Shown: positions 1 to 6,956 of the stretch, in pieces
How the letters are laid out: each line of letters begins with the position of its first letter
How positions within the stretch are numbered: the first letter of the stretch is position 1
Source: CAYNVS01 sp964400725
GTDB taxonomy: Bacteria; Myxococcota_A; SURF-8; CAYNVS01
Length of the DNA stretch: 10,019 bases
Direction: 5' to 3'
Assembly: GCA_964400725.1 (NCBI GenBank)
Contig: CAYNVS010000075.1
Location: 1-10,019 of the forward strand
The notes under the pieces: generated by a model
The model's database searches: none
What the model saw: only the letters and a program-made list of their open reading frames with translations
Told to the model about the DNA's origin: nothing
Position numbers and translations under genes: made by a program

Positions 1-29
1 CCCAGAGAGACGGGTTTGTCTTTTCTAAA

Positions 30-210
30 TGGTGGAGGCGAGGGGAGTCGAACCGTCGTCTCCTATTTTTGAAAACCATAATAGTTGAGCGAACTTAGCC
101 GTTATCTTCTTAATTTCGTTAAAATTTTTAAATCCGTTTCATTCCGTCCTGTCCCGAGCCGTTCCGCCTCGCGGAGCAGGGTCATCGCACGTATATCGCA
201 CGGTACGATT
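30..210 (-). ncRNA. tmRNA-like RNA, 3' portion (possible ssrA remnant or permuted piece)
   Basis: Read on the minus strand, the segment ends at base 30 in GTTCGACTCCCCTCGCCTCCACCA-type sequence: a T-loop (TTCGACT), a 3' acceptor strand CGCCTCC and an encoded CCA, the usual 3' end of tmRNA. A CTAAG block at 94-98 lies where tmRNAs carry their conserved CUAAG before the T arm. Further upstream are structured GC-rich stretches that could be pseudoknots: stem TCCGC/GCGGA at 163-175 nested in CCTG/CAGG (148-180), and ATCG/CGAT at 184-209. No GGNGGCG 5' acceptor strand, no GGATTCGAC D-loop analogue and no tag ending in LAA is visible before the terminator at 341. It is therefore a 3' remnant, an integration-site copy, or the acceptor half of a permuted two-piece tmRNA whose coding half lies beyond base 1. 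The T stem pairs imperfectly (GACGG against CCCCT). The 5' limit given is arbitrary. Confidence 0.5.
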
Positions 211-340
211 AAAACTAGCTATTCCCGTTTAAAGATTCACTTGGAATCGGTTTTAGTATTTTTCTACACCGCATTGCTCTGGCTTGAGCTAGACCCACAA
301 GTGAGACCAAATACCTTTATAGTGAGGTTTTAATGGCAAC
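211..340. other. Non-coding stretch between tmRNA-like RNA and terminator
   Basis: No convincing gene is seen on either strand. The only open frame across it (85-333, plus) has no ribosome site and a composition unlike the neighbouring proteins. The stretch may be the 5' part of the RNA at 30-210; an inverted GCTC/GAGC pair lies near 275-290. Confidence 0.4.
316..340 (-). promoter_or_regulatory. Candidate promoter for the tmRNA-like RNA
   Basis: On the minus strand a TATAAA box (316-321) follows a TTGTTG-like sequence (337-342) by about 15 bases. If used, transcription would start near base 309, just downstream of the operon terminator and ahead of the structured RNA region. The -35 match is poor and the spacing short, so this is a weak call. 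Confidence 0.25.
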
Positions 341-372
341 AAAAAAGGAGCCGAAAGGCTCCTTGTTTTTTA
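341..372 (-). terminator. Rho-independent terminator of the secreted-protein operon
   Basis: An 8-bp perfect stem AAGGAGCC/GGCTCCTT (345-364) closes a four-base loop. On the minus strand it is followed by TTTT, nine bases past the lipoprotein stop codon. The plus strand also has a T-rich tail (TTGTTTTTT), so it can work in both directions. It ends the operon read from 4525 down to 381. Confidence 0.85.
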
Positions 373-380
373 TCGCGACG

Positions 381-1469
381 TTATTGGCAAGTCCAGTATT
401 TAACCGTATTGGGCCACGCGCCGTAATATTTATAATTCGCCGGTTTGCATTCTTCTAAACTCTCGTATGCAAACCCCAAATTTGCAGGCTCTTGGCCGCA
501 CGTCAACGTTTTCAATTTATCAAAAAGCGTAGCGCAGTCGAAGTCGGTATAGTTAGGCGTTCCGAAAGCGGCGCACTGTTGCAGAAAAACTTGGTTAGAG
601 TTAAAACTGTCAGGCAGGTTGGTAAAGTCTTTAGAGCAAAATTGCGTTTGTGTTTGGTTATTAATTGTTATTCGGCACTGCTCAATGTAATCAAATTCTG
701 CCTGACAGGGGCGGTTTTTATCAAGCGTAAAGCCCGAGCCGGTTAAATCGAATCTCTTGACGGTTTGGCAGCAATAATCGGGTCTGCCGCAGTAATATAT
801 CTCGTTGTTGTCAAAATCCTGCGGCGTAACTTCAAAATACGGACATACGTAATTATTTACGTCGTTATAACGTCCGCTAAAAGGCATGAAGCCCAATTCG
901 TTCAAATCCAGGTATTTTCCATAATTTTCCGAACAATAATACGTCTCAATCATTGTTTCGTTGCCTAAAGATAAATATAACAAGTATATTAATGGATCCG
1001 GCGGATTGCTTATTCCGCCAAGCGTCCGCAATAAATCCGCCCAATTTTGGCATCCTTGAGCGTCATGGGTTTCCGAGAGACTTTTATAGGGCCCGTTAAA
1101 AACCGTATTCCCTTGTTGCGAGCAATAGTCCGGCTTTGGCGCTTGCCTTACTTGGCCGGTTCCGTATTCAGGGAAATTTTGTTCGCACCTCATGTGAACA
1201 AGGGTAAAAACGTCGCTCGAATCGGCGTCCCCAAAGGATATTTCCTCGATGGCTTCCCCCTCCGTATCAGTTTCTATTTCATCCAGAGTCTCGGTTTCCC
1301 CGGCGATTTCGTCTCCGGTTTCGTCGCCGTCAGCATCTGCGTCGACGGTTATTTCGGTCAAATCCGAAATATCGCCGTCCCCTTTTTGGTCGCCCTCCGA
1401 TTTGCCGCAGGACGATAAAAAGGCGGCTGCAAGAACAAAAAAGTTTAAAACGAGTAAATTTGTTTTCAT
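381..1469 (-). CDS. Cysteine-rich lipoprotein with long acidic linker
   Basis: This 362-residue protein has a lipoprotein signal peptide: Lys2, a hydrophobic stretch 5-17, and the lipobox Leu18-Ser-Ser-Cys21, so it is probably lipid-anchored. Residues 25-86 are a low-complexity linker rich in Asp, Glu, Thr and Gly, followed by a globular part with 16 more cysteines (95, 116, 140, 179, 209, 227, 233, 234, 255, 265, 278, 299, 312, 324, 341, 361), suggesting disulphides. Residues 299-324 (C-x3-G-x8-DC-x3-LFD) resemble a stretch of the preceding gene product. The start is chosen at 1469: GGAGG sits 5 bases upstream, the lipobox is then correctly placed, and the ATG overlaps the previous TGA as ATGA, implying translational coupling. 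A start at 1496 would add nine residues before the signal. I do not recognise the family and no catalytic motif is visible. Confidence 0.85.
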   Translation of the reverse strand: MKTNLLVLNFFVLAAAFLSSCGKSEGDQKGDGDISDLTEITVDADADGDETGDEIAGETETLDEIETDTEGEAIEEISFGDADSSDVFTLVHMRCEQNFPEYGTGQVRQAPKPDYCSQQGNTVFNGPYKSLSETHDAQGCQNWADLLRTLGGISNPPDPLIYLLYLSLGNETMIETYYCSENYGKYLDLNELGFMPFSGRYNDVNNYVCPYFEVTPQDFDNNEIYYCGRPDYCCQTVKRFDLTGSGFTLDKNRPCQAEFDYIEQCRITINNQTQTQFCSKDFTNLPDSFNSNQVFLQQCAAFGTPNYTDFDCATLFDKLKTLTCGQEPANLGFAYESLEECKPANYKYYGAWPNTVKYWTCQ

Positions 1470-2176
1470 GGCGTCCTCCAATCCAAGTCTTTGCATCCAT
1501 TTTTATGCAGCGCGCAAAGCGCCTTGTCGCAAGCCAAAGAGTCGGCCTGCGCGTTAATTTCCTCGTCGTTTATACCAAGCGTATGCCCATATATACAACC
1601 TGTCGTGCAGCGCGAAAAAAATACTTTTGAGTCAAATTTTTCAGAAATAGCGCTCTCGCAGCGACCGGCAATTATGCCGCACGCCTTGAAACAAGTTGAA
1701 TTTTGAATAAATTCATCCGATGCAATATCCGGCTTTTCATCTTGACATTCTGGCAAATCTTTTGTCGATACGTCTGAGTAAGTTTTTTGAATGGCGTCAA
1801 ATATTTCCTGACAATCTTTATATTGTGTATAATCGTGCATTCCATAAATTTTGCAAATCGATAAACACCTTTCAAGCATACCGTCGTAAAGAGTATCGCT
1901 GTCGGATAAAGTTTTCGCCATACAACTGCTGTAAATTTCGCAGGAAGCCTTACAGTCGACCGCTTGGGTCCAAGGCAGGTCGGAAATTTGCTTTGAAACG
2001 CTTTCGTTTTTACAATACTCTGGTTTTTTAAATTTTGTTTTATCTTTATAATTTTGCGAAGCGTTGGCATGCAAACCGTCGTCAGACGTTCGAGCCATTG
2101 AAAGAAGCCCGATTTCCGCCATGAAAAACAATGCTATAAAAACCGCAACGGTAATTTGTATTTTTGTTGTATTCAT
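1466..2176 (-). CDS. Exported cysteine-rich protein with twofold repeat
   Basis: This 236-residue protein has one N-terminal hydrophobic segment (about 7-27) that is a signal anchor or signal peptide, with no lipobox. The rest carries 16 cysteines, mostly in two similar units: C75-x3-C79-x5-C85 ... C104-x3-C108-x2-YG ... C122, and C162-x3-C166-x6-C173 ... C190-x3-C194-x-YG ... C216. The spacing suggests an internally duplicated disulphide domain. The ATG at 2176 is preceded by AAGGAAGG about 8 bases upstream, and only 18 bases separate it from the end of the metalloprotease gene. Its TGA overlaps the lipoprotein ATG. This places it in the middle of a three-gene exported operon. Family and function are not recognised; an accessory, inhibitor or surface partner of the protease is only a guess from context. 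Confidence 0.8.
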   Translation of the reverse strand: MNTTKIQITVAVFIALFFMAEIGLLSMARTSDDGLHANASQNYKDKTKFKKPEYCKNESVSKQISDLPWTQAVDCKASCEIYSSCMAKTLSDSDTLYDGMLERCLSICKIYGMHDYTQYKDCQEIFDAIQKTYSDVSTKDLPECQDEKPDIASDEFIQNSTCFKACGIIAGRCESAISEKFDSKVFFSRCTTGCIYGHTLGINDEEINAQADSLACDKALCALHKNGCKDLDWRTP

Positions 2177-2194
2177 TTGAATATCGTTCCTTCC

Positions 2195-3244
2195 TTAATT
2201 GAAGATAACCTTAATAAAACGACGCCAAGGGCCGCCCGATACAGTATATAGGTAATTAACCGTATTATCCGGTTTTTTAATAATTATACTGCTCGTGCTG
2301 TTTCCATATACTCGGGGATGGCCGTTTTTTGGCGATGTTGAAGCGGAAACATACACCTCGCCCGGCGCGCTTTGTTGTATGTCTTTATCCTGCACGTTTA
2401 TCCAGTTTAAATAGGAAGGATCGTCTTTTTTATTTAAAGGTTTAAAATAAACGGTAGCATACGGCGCAACATTTGCATAATACATGTTGAAAAGTTCGTA
2501 CGCCGGTTTGGGATAAATAAGAACTTCATATAATACAACCGGCCCTTTACCGTACACAACATCTACTTGCTCGGAATTGCCGGTAGCTTTTGTATAAATC
2601 CATCGTACAAGTGCGTCTCCTCCGTCAAGGTATGCGTGCTCCATTGGATTCTGCCTCGCTCCAATAGGCCCCGCGTCTGAAACGCCTGAATAGGACGCAA
2701 ATCCATTATAAAAATTATCCGGCGAAGCGAGATTCCAACCGTTGTATTTCGCGGCTCCGATTTCAACTGCAGCGTAAGAATCCTCCCAACACACATTTCC
2801 TGAGTTATAAAAATTTGCATGTGGGTGCCATCCAAGCGCTCTGAACTCTACAACATATTGAGAGCCCGCAGTACCGCTTAATTGATTAGGTAAATTGTAA
2901 TTGCATACCTGGTTCCGATGATTACAATCAGGAGTACAATCATTTCCGCTAATAAACATGTTCGGATAATCCTGAACGCTGGGAGAAACATTACCGGGTA
3001 TTACAATTACCTGTTCTATTACAGGTTTCACGTACCCTGCAGCTTCAAATTTGATTGAATACCAGCCTGCAGTGTAGATTTGTGCTTGTATAAACGTCGT
3101 TTTATTAAAATCAGGATTCCAAATTGAACCAACCAGCCGATAATTTTCGCCAGGACCTTTTATTGAAACATTCAAAGTTCCTTGCGTCGGAACCGTCCTT
3201 ACGAGAATTGTTACCCATGTGGATGAACCGGCAAATGACGGCAC
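2195..3244 (-). CDS. C-terminal part of the interrupted metalloprotease (beta-rich)
   Basis: The 349-residue open frame begins only at a GTG (3244) with no ribosome site and no signal peptide. It lies in exactly the same frame as the metalloprotease that stops at 3278-3280. The 11 codons between (TVTSAYSEGFQ) are open, so this is the continuation of one gene cut by a single TGA. The sequence is rich in Gly, Asn, Tyr, Val and aromatic residues and reads like secreted beta-sandwich domains. The stretch beginning VTILVRTVPTQGTLNVSIKG looks like an Ig-like or prepeptidase-type C-terminal domain. Cysteines occur in DCTPDC and later QVC and NVC. It ends at 2195 with TAA, 18 bases before the next gene. 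Without readthrough this part would probably not be made. Confidence 0.7.
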   Translation of the reverse strand: MPSFAGSSTWVTILVRTVPTQGTLNVSIKGPGENYRLVGSIWNPDFNKTTFIQAQIYTAGWYSIKFEAAGYVKPVIEQVIVIPGNVSPSVQDYPNMFISGNDCTPDCNHRNQVCNYNLPNQLSGTAGSQYVVEFRALGWHPHANFYNSGNVCWEDSYAAVEIGAAKYNGWNLASPDNFYNGFASYSGVSDAGPIGARQNPMEHAYLDGGDALVRWIYTKATGNSEQVDVVYGKGPVVLYEVLIYPKPAYELFNMYYANVAPYATVYFKPLNKKDDPSYLNWINVQDKDIQQSAPGEVYVSASTSPKNGHPRVYGNSTSSIIIKKPDNTVNYLYTVSGGPWRRFIKVIFN

Positions 3245-3277
3245 TTGAAAACCTTCTGAGTATGCAGACGTTACGGT

Positions 3278-4525
3278 TCATGAGCTTGGCGGATACTTGA
3301 TAACGATTTTTTCTTTATAAGGCTGAACGTCAATTTCGTGCCTTGTTTGATAATGGTCAGAAGAATTTATGCCCCACCAGTTGAATTCAGCATAATCCAT
3401 CCATGCCAAGGCGAATTGAGCCTTCCAATCTGTCCCATTGAAATACGCGTTCCAATTCCAGTTGGCTCCAAGATTGCTATACGTTGGCTGGCCGACGACA
3501 TTTATTAAAGATTTCGCTATGCAAGAAGGCAGGCCGTTATCTTGTCCGTCCCATGACGTAGTTTGAGCGCAACCGATTCTTCCTCCGCCCATATCGACAT
3601 TTTTATACTCATGAAAAAAGCCTCTCATTGCCAACCAACCAGGTTGAGGTATAAAGCGGTAGCGCCTTCCCGGAACCATAACGCCCATGTTGTTTTTATG
3701 GTTAGTAGTCCATTCAATCTTATAGGTATCTCGCGTTATGCCGCATGTCGTCTCATAAATGCTTGGCCAATAGAAAGGGTTTGGCGGGTTGGTTGCTGTA
3801 TGTTCCTGAAAGAGATAATTAAAAAAGAATTGATTATTATACCATGTAGTATTATATCCTCCGAATAAATTATTATAATGAAATTGTGGCAGCCCCTCCA
3901 TCCGCGACCATGAGTCGCCGCCATATTGACCTGTAAAAATATTATAGGCGTAAGCATTTTGTTCAAAATATGTAGTTAATTCCGTCGTAGAATCGTCAGG
4001 GATATTTGTCCCCTCGGCGCCGTAAGGCATATTGTGAAAAACTTCGTGAAGTATAGTTTGTGTATCCATAATTGTCTGATCTCCAATAACGTCGGGTACG
4101 TCTGGAGTAGAAGAAAAACACGCGCCGCAGTTGCCTCCATTGCCGCATGGGCCATATGTAAAAGTTATTGTAGGGCAATTTGTTTCGTAGTTGTAGCCTT
4201 TTGTACCGGCAACCGGCAACGGCGTCGCATAATTTTGTTTATAAAATTGAAGCGCTTTATTTATAGCATCGGACCAAATTGTAAACTGTGCAGCTGTCTG
4301 AAAGTTAAATGCAAGGCTGTTATAACAAAAAATCGTTCCTACTGCAGGATTTTCTGTTTCGCATGTGCTGACTTTGGGATTTTGGTAAAAACCACCGCAA
4401 TAAAATTCAGCAGGGCATTTTAATGCAAATGCAGAAGAAGGAATCGCTAATATTACAACGGAAAAAATTAAAATTATTATCTTCTTTCTAATCAAACCGT
4501 TGCTGTTTAGGGTGAGGGGGTACAT
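3278..4525 (-). CDS. Secreted zinc metalloprotease, N-terminal part, ends at in-frame TGA
   Basis: From the ATG at 4525 the product has 415 residues. A signal peptide covers about residues 12-34 (RKK then a hydrophobic core, cleavage after SSAFA). The zincin motif HEVFH lies at 160-164, with Glu182 and Glu188 (in DDSTTELTTYFEQ) as candidate third metal ligands of a gluzincin-like fold. Many Cys, Gly, Trp and Tyr residues fit an extracellular enzyme. AAAGGAG lies about 14 bases before this ATG. That site is better spaced to an out-of-frame ATG at 4533 that gives only a short peptide; an in-frame TTG at 4579 and another TTG just before IRKKII are alternatives. The frame stops at a TGA (3278-3280, codon 416) and continues open for 360 more codons, so the intact gene would be about 776 codons. 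It heads the operon. Exact peptidase family not identified. Confidence 0.75.
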   Translation of the reverse strand: MYPLTLNSNGLIRKKIIILIFSVVILAIPSSAFALKCPAEFYCGGFYQNPKVSTCETENPAVGTIFCYNSLAFNFQTAAQFTIWSDAINKALQFYKQNYATPLPVAGTKGYNYETNCPTITFTYGPCGNGGNCGACFSSTPDVPDVIGDQTIMDTQTILHEVFHNMPYGAEGTNIPDDSTTELTTYFEQNAYAYNIFTGQYGGDSWSRMEGLPQFHYNNLFGGYNTTWYNNQFFFNYLFQEHTATNPPNPFYWPSIYETTCGITRDTYKIEWTTNHKNNMGVMVPGRRYRFIPQPGWLAMRGFFHEYKNVDMGGGRIGCAQTTSWDGQDNGLPSCIAKSLINVVGQPTYSNLGANWNWNAYFNGTDWKAQFALAWMDYAEFNWWGINSSDHYQTRHEIDVQPYKEKIVIKYPPSS

Positions 4526-4622
4526 CGTCTCATAATTATCTCCTTTAGCTATAGTTTCGCACCATCTGTCCGTAATCAAAGCTCAACGCTTTGCAAGTTT
4601 GCCTTATACCTGATTTAATTTT

Positions 4623-4646
4623 TTACTATTTTAAATAATTTGTCAA
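4623..4646 (-). promoter_or_regulatory. Candidate promoter of the exported-protein operon
   Basis: On the minus strand a perfect TTGACA (-35, plus bases 4641-4646) lies between the recombinase stop and the metalloprotease gene. Seventeen bases downstream is only a weak AAAAAT -10 in a very AT-rich stretch. The position is right for the metalloprotease operon, about 100 bases before the ATG at 4525. Confidence 0.35.
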
Positions 4647-4657
4647 GTTTAAAACAG

Positions 4658-6229
4658 TCATCTTGAAATTAATTCAGGCAGTCCTCTAAGGTCTTCTCTC
4701 GCGTCCTCAGCGGTCAGAAGGGTTCTAACATCGTTCCGCATTGCCCACGCGTTGCGACTCATAGACCGTTCCAGCAGTAACTGAAACGGTTTTTTGGCTT
4801 GAACAACGAGTTTTCTCCCCTTTATGGAAAGGTGGGATAGTGTCGCCAGCAAAATTTGTCGTTTGAGAATTTTGTCTCCTTCTTCAAACCGTTTTTTGGC
4901 TAATCTTGCGAAAGAAAAGAAACGCTCCGCAAGTTCGATAACCTCATCCCCCTCATTCTCGTTTGTCGCCGCTTTTTCCAGTTCCCGCTGCTGCGCAAGA
5001 AGGCGTTCACGCTCGCCGAGATACTCATTATCGCCAATGTTGTCCATAACGCGCAAGTGCGTGAGATTTTTTAGTTGTTTCTCCACGTTGCGGAGAGTAC
5101 GCTCGCGATTCTGTTTAACCTGCGCCCGCAACGTCTCGTTTTCGTCTTTTAAGTCGTGTAAAAATTCTAAAGCCGTGTCGCAAACATTCGGGGGCAGCGT
5201 AATTCGCTCAAGCCATTCTTGCATCCTGCTTTCAAACCAGCTTTCCTCGACTGAAGGCTCGCGACAAGGAGTCTTGGCCTGGACTGTCCGGGCGCAATGG
5301 TAATAGACGTAATGCGAGCCAAATCGGTTCGTCTTTTCTTCGGCGGTCATTCGTTTGCCGCATCCTCCGCACCAAATGAGCCCGCGATATGTGAATTCTT
5401 TATCCGCTTTAGGCCGCGGATTGTCCGAACGGCCAAGAATGCGCTGGATTTTACGAAACTGCTCTAGGTCTATCATGGCCGGATAATTTCCGGCGTATAC
5501 TTCGTTGCCGAAGCGGAAAACACCCGTGTAAAAGGAATTGGCGAGCATTCGGTAGAAGGACGAAACGGTCAGCGGGTCTCCGCCGTATCTGCGGCACTGC
5601 GGAGTGCGCAGTCCCCACGCGTGGGTCGCAAGATGAAGTATTTCTTTAGGCCGGTATTGTTCGCGGAATACTTCTTGCAAAATACGTTTAACGATGTGGA
5701 ACCGTTCGGGATCGGGAATAACCGCCCCCGTCTTTGGGTCTCTAATATAACCGATAGGTAGCATACCGTATGGCGGAGTACCGGAAAGAGCCCTTGCCCT
5801 CATTCCGCGTTTCACGTTGTCGGATAGATCATCCACGTATTTTTTTGCCATACCGAATTCAAGCTGCATCCAGAAGGCGTCGTCGCCGGATTTGGCGAAG
5901 GTGCGAAAAGGCGTAACGATTTCGCATAGCTGTTTCTGGTCGATAGACCAGATCAGCGCGCCGCCGTCAACAGGGTTACGGGCAAGCCTGTCCAGTTTCC
6001 AGCATACGATTCCGCGAGCTTTGCCCTTGGCGACGCATTTGAGCATCTCCGTAAAAATCGGACGCCCGGGAGCTTTGGCCGATTTTGCTTCGCGGAACTC
6101 TTCGATAATATTGAGTCCTCGGCTTTTAGCAAGTTGGCGCAGCTCGTTAAGCTGACTGTCAATCGACAGCACTTGTCGGTCTTCGGTCTCGCTCGATTTG
6201 CGAGCGTAAAGAAAATAAGCTAGTGTCAT
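4658..6229 (-). CDS. Large serine recombinase / integrase
   Basis: This 523-residue protein has the full architecture of a large serine recombinase that cuts and rejoins DNA through a phosphoserine link. The N-terminal resolvase domain (about 4-150) carries YARKSSE with catalytic Ser12 and neighbouring Arg10, and KLDRLARNPVDGG with the conserved Arg81 and Arg84. A recombinase domain follows (about 155-265), then a zinc ribbon with CGGCGKRM (Cys287, Cys290) and Cys312/Cys322, and a long charged coiled coil (about 355-425). Length is within the usual 450-600. The ATG at 6229 has no clear ribosome site, but the motif sits at the expected distance from it. It lies 28 bases after the 64-residue protein, so the two are probably co-transcribed. 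The YARKSSE-type subfamily is very common in candidate-phyla and other mobile elements. It is the likely integrase of whatever element is present; its att sites are not proven. Confidence 0.93.
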   Translation of the reverse strand: MTLAYFLYARKSSETEDRQVLSIDSQLNELRQLAKSRGLNIIEEFREAKSAKAPGRPIFTEMLKCVAKGKARGIVCWKLDRLARNPVDGGALIWSIDQKQLCEIVTPFRTFAKSGDDAFWMQLEFGMAKKYVDDLSDNVKRGMRARALSGTPPYGMLPIGYIRDPKTGAVIPDPERFHIVKRILQEVFREQYRPKEILHLATHAWGLRTPQCRRYGGDPLTVSSFYRMLANSFYTGVFRFGNEVYAGNYPAMIDLEQFRKIQRILGRSDNPRPKADKEFTYRGLIWCGGCGKRMTAEEKTNRFGSHYVYYHCARTVQAKTPCREPSVEESWFESRMQEWLERITLPPNVCDTALEFLHDLKDENETLRAQVKQNRERTLRNVEKQLKNLTHLRVMDNIGDNEYLGERERLLAQQRELEKAATNENEGDEVIELAERFFSFARLAKKRFEEGDKILKRQILLATLSHLSIKGRKLVVQAKKPFQLLLERSMSRNAWAMRNDVRTLLTAEDAREDLRGLPELISR

Positions 6230-6257
6230 AGGAAAAGATTTGGATTATCTGCATTAA

Positions 6258-6452
6258 TTAATCCACTTTTTCCGTGAGTACGTCAAGCGTACCTGTGGAT
6301 AAGTCAGGCTTGTCCGGCTTTTTAAGTAGGAGCCTGAGAAAAAGAATAAGTTCGGAGAGCATGAGTTCGGCTTCTCCGAACGAAATTTCCTCTCCGAAGT
6401 CCTGCTTATAAGCGGCTTGAAATTTTTCCACGGCGCGTTGAGGTAGTGTCAT
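6258..6452 (-). CDS. Small helical protein upstream of serine recombinase
   Basis: The 64-residue product begins MTLPQRAVEKFQAAYKQDFG and is predicted to be mostly helical, with an acidic EEISFGEAE turn and a Leu-rich helix (31-44). Similar short proteins (a basic helix, then F-G-E-E-I/L-S, then a Leu-rich helix) are, from memory, frequent directly upstream of YARKSSE-type recombinases. This suggests a recombination directionality or regulatory partner, but no function is established. Its stop is 28 bases before the recombinase start. Both genes begin TATGACACTA. No strong ribosome site is visible at either. A longer overlapping frame on the same strand (6406-6609) starts with TTG and is not supported. 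Confidence 0.7.
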   Translation of the reverse strand: MTLPQRAVEKFQAAYKQDFGEEISFGEAELMLSELILFLRLLLKKPDKPDLSTGTLDVLTEKVD

Positions 6453-6956
6453 ACGCCGATATTGTAGCCGACAACGTTTTTCCGATAAGAGGACGACCTA
6501 AGAACAAACGGGCAAGAAACCTAAAACACGAGCTATTTGCCTGCGCTTCTTCGTAGAAACTATCACTAATATCGACCAATGTATGGCGGGGAGGTTCAGA
6601 ATTTGGCAAAGATGCGACGCGAAAATGTCAATTGATCAGACAAGAGCGAAAACGCAAAACCAGTGAATATTAAAAAAACGGCAAGCGAGAAGTCTGTCAG
6701 GTGCTGTGAACGGAAAATGTGAAATTAACGAGCTTATATAAAAATCCCCGCCGCAATCAAGTCAGCGATCCGAAATACGACGGGGAAGGGTCGAGCCATA
6801 ATTATATCCATGCTCGCTCGGAGCGCAAGTGCGGTAAAAATTAAATGTAGCGCAAACAGTTTTTTTACTCACGATATCGTATATAGGTTTTTAGTGCCTG
6901 AAAAAATATTTTTTGTAGTTGTGCGTAATAAAAAAACTAGCCGATAGATCATTTAT
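6453..6956. other. About 500 bases without a convincing gene; possible attachment region
   Basis: Neither strand has a supported gene. A TTG-started frame (6406-6609, minus) overlaps the 64-residue gene and could be a decayed remnant. Visible structure: an imperfect 8-bp stem CCCCGCCG/CGACGGGG (about 6746-6786, one mismatch), a CGCTC/GAGCG hairpin near 6814-6825, a perfect palindrome ACGATATCGT (6871-6880), and an A6-T-A-T6 run at 6901-6914. Serine integrase sites often lie next to the integrase gene, so this is a reasonable place for an att or control site, without direct proof. Confidence 0.4.
6924..6956 (-). terminator. Weak candidate terminator after the ATPase remnant
   Basis: On the minus strand the ATPase stop is followed by CTATCGGCTAG and then seven T. 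The stem is only three to four base pairs, so termination would be weak; the site is noted mainly because no better one follows the cassette. Confidence 0.2.

Noticed and set aside
85..333. 82-residue plus-strand frame over the tmRNA-like region
   Set aside because: It has no ribosome site, reads antisense to structured RNA sequence, and has no recognisable protein features.
1249..1557. Ser/Val-rich plus-strand frame opposite the lipoprotein linker
   Set aside because: It is the antisense shadow of the repetitive Asp/Glu codons of the lipoprotein linker.
1672..2070. 132-residue minus-strand frame inside the cysteine-repeat gene
   Set aside because: It overlaps the better supported 236-residue frame with a good ribosome site and clear cysteine repeats; no start signal of its own.
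3278..3280. Selenocysteine at the in-frame TGA of the metalloprotease
   Set aside because: The position lies between domains in a Ser/Pro/Thr-rich linker, not at a redox site, and I saw no convincing stem-loop directly after it.
6406..6609. 67-residue minus-strand frame ahead of the small recombinase partner
   Set aside because: TTG start, no ribosome site, overlaps the 64-residue gene by 47 bases; at most a decayed remnant.
6776..6800. GGTCGAGCC sequence resembling a tRNA T arm or a second copy of the tmRNA end
   Set aside because: Only partial similarity to the sequence at base 35-52, with no flanking acceptor or T stem pairing, so not a convincing att repeat.
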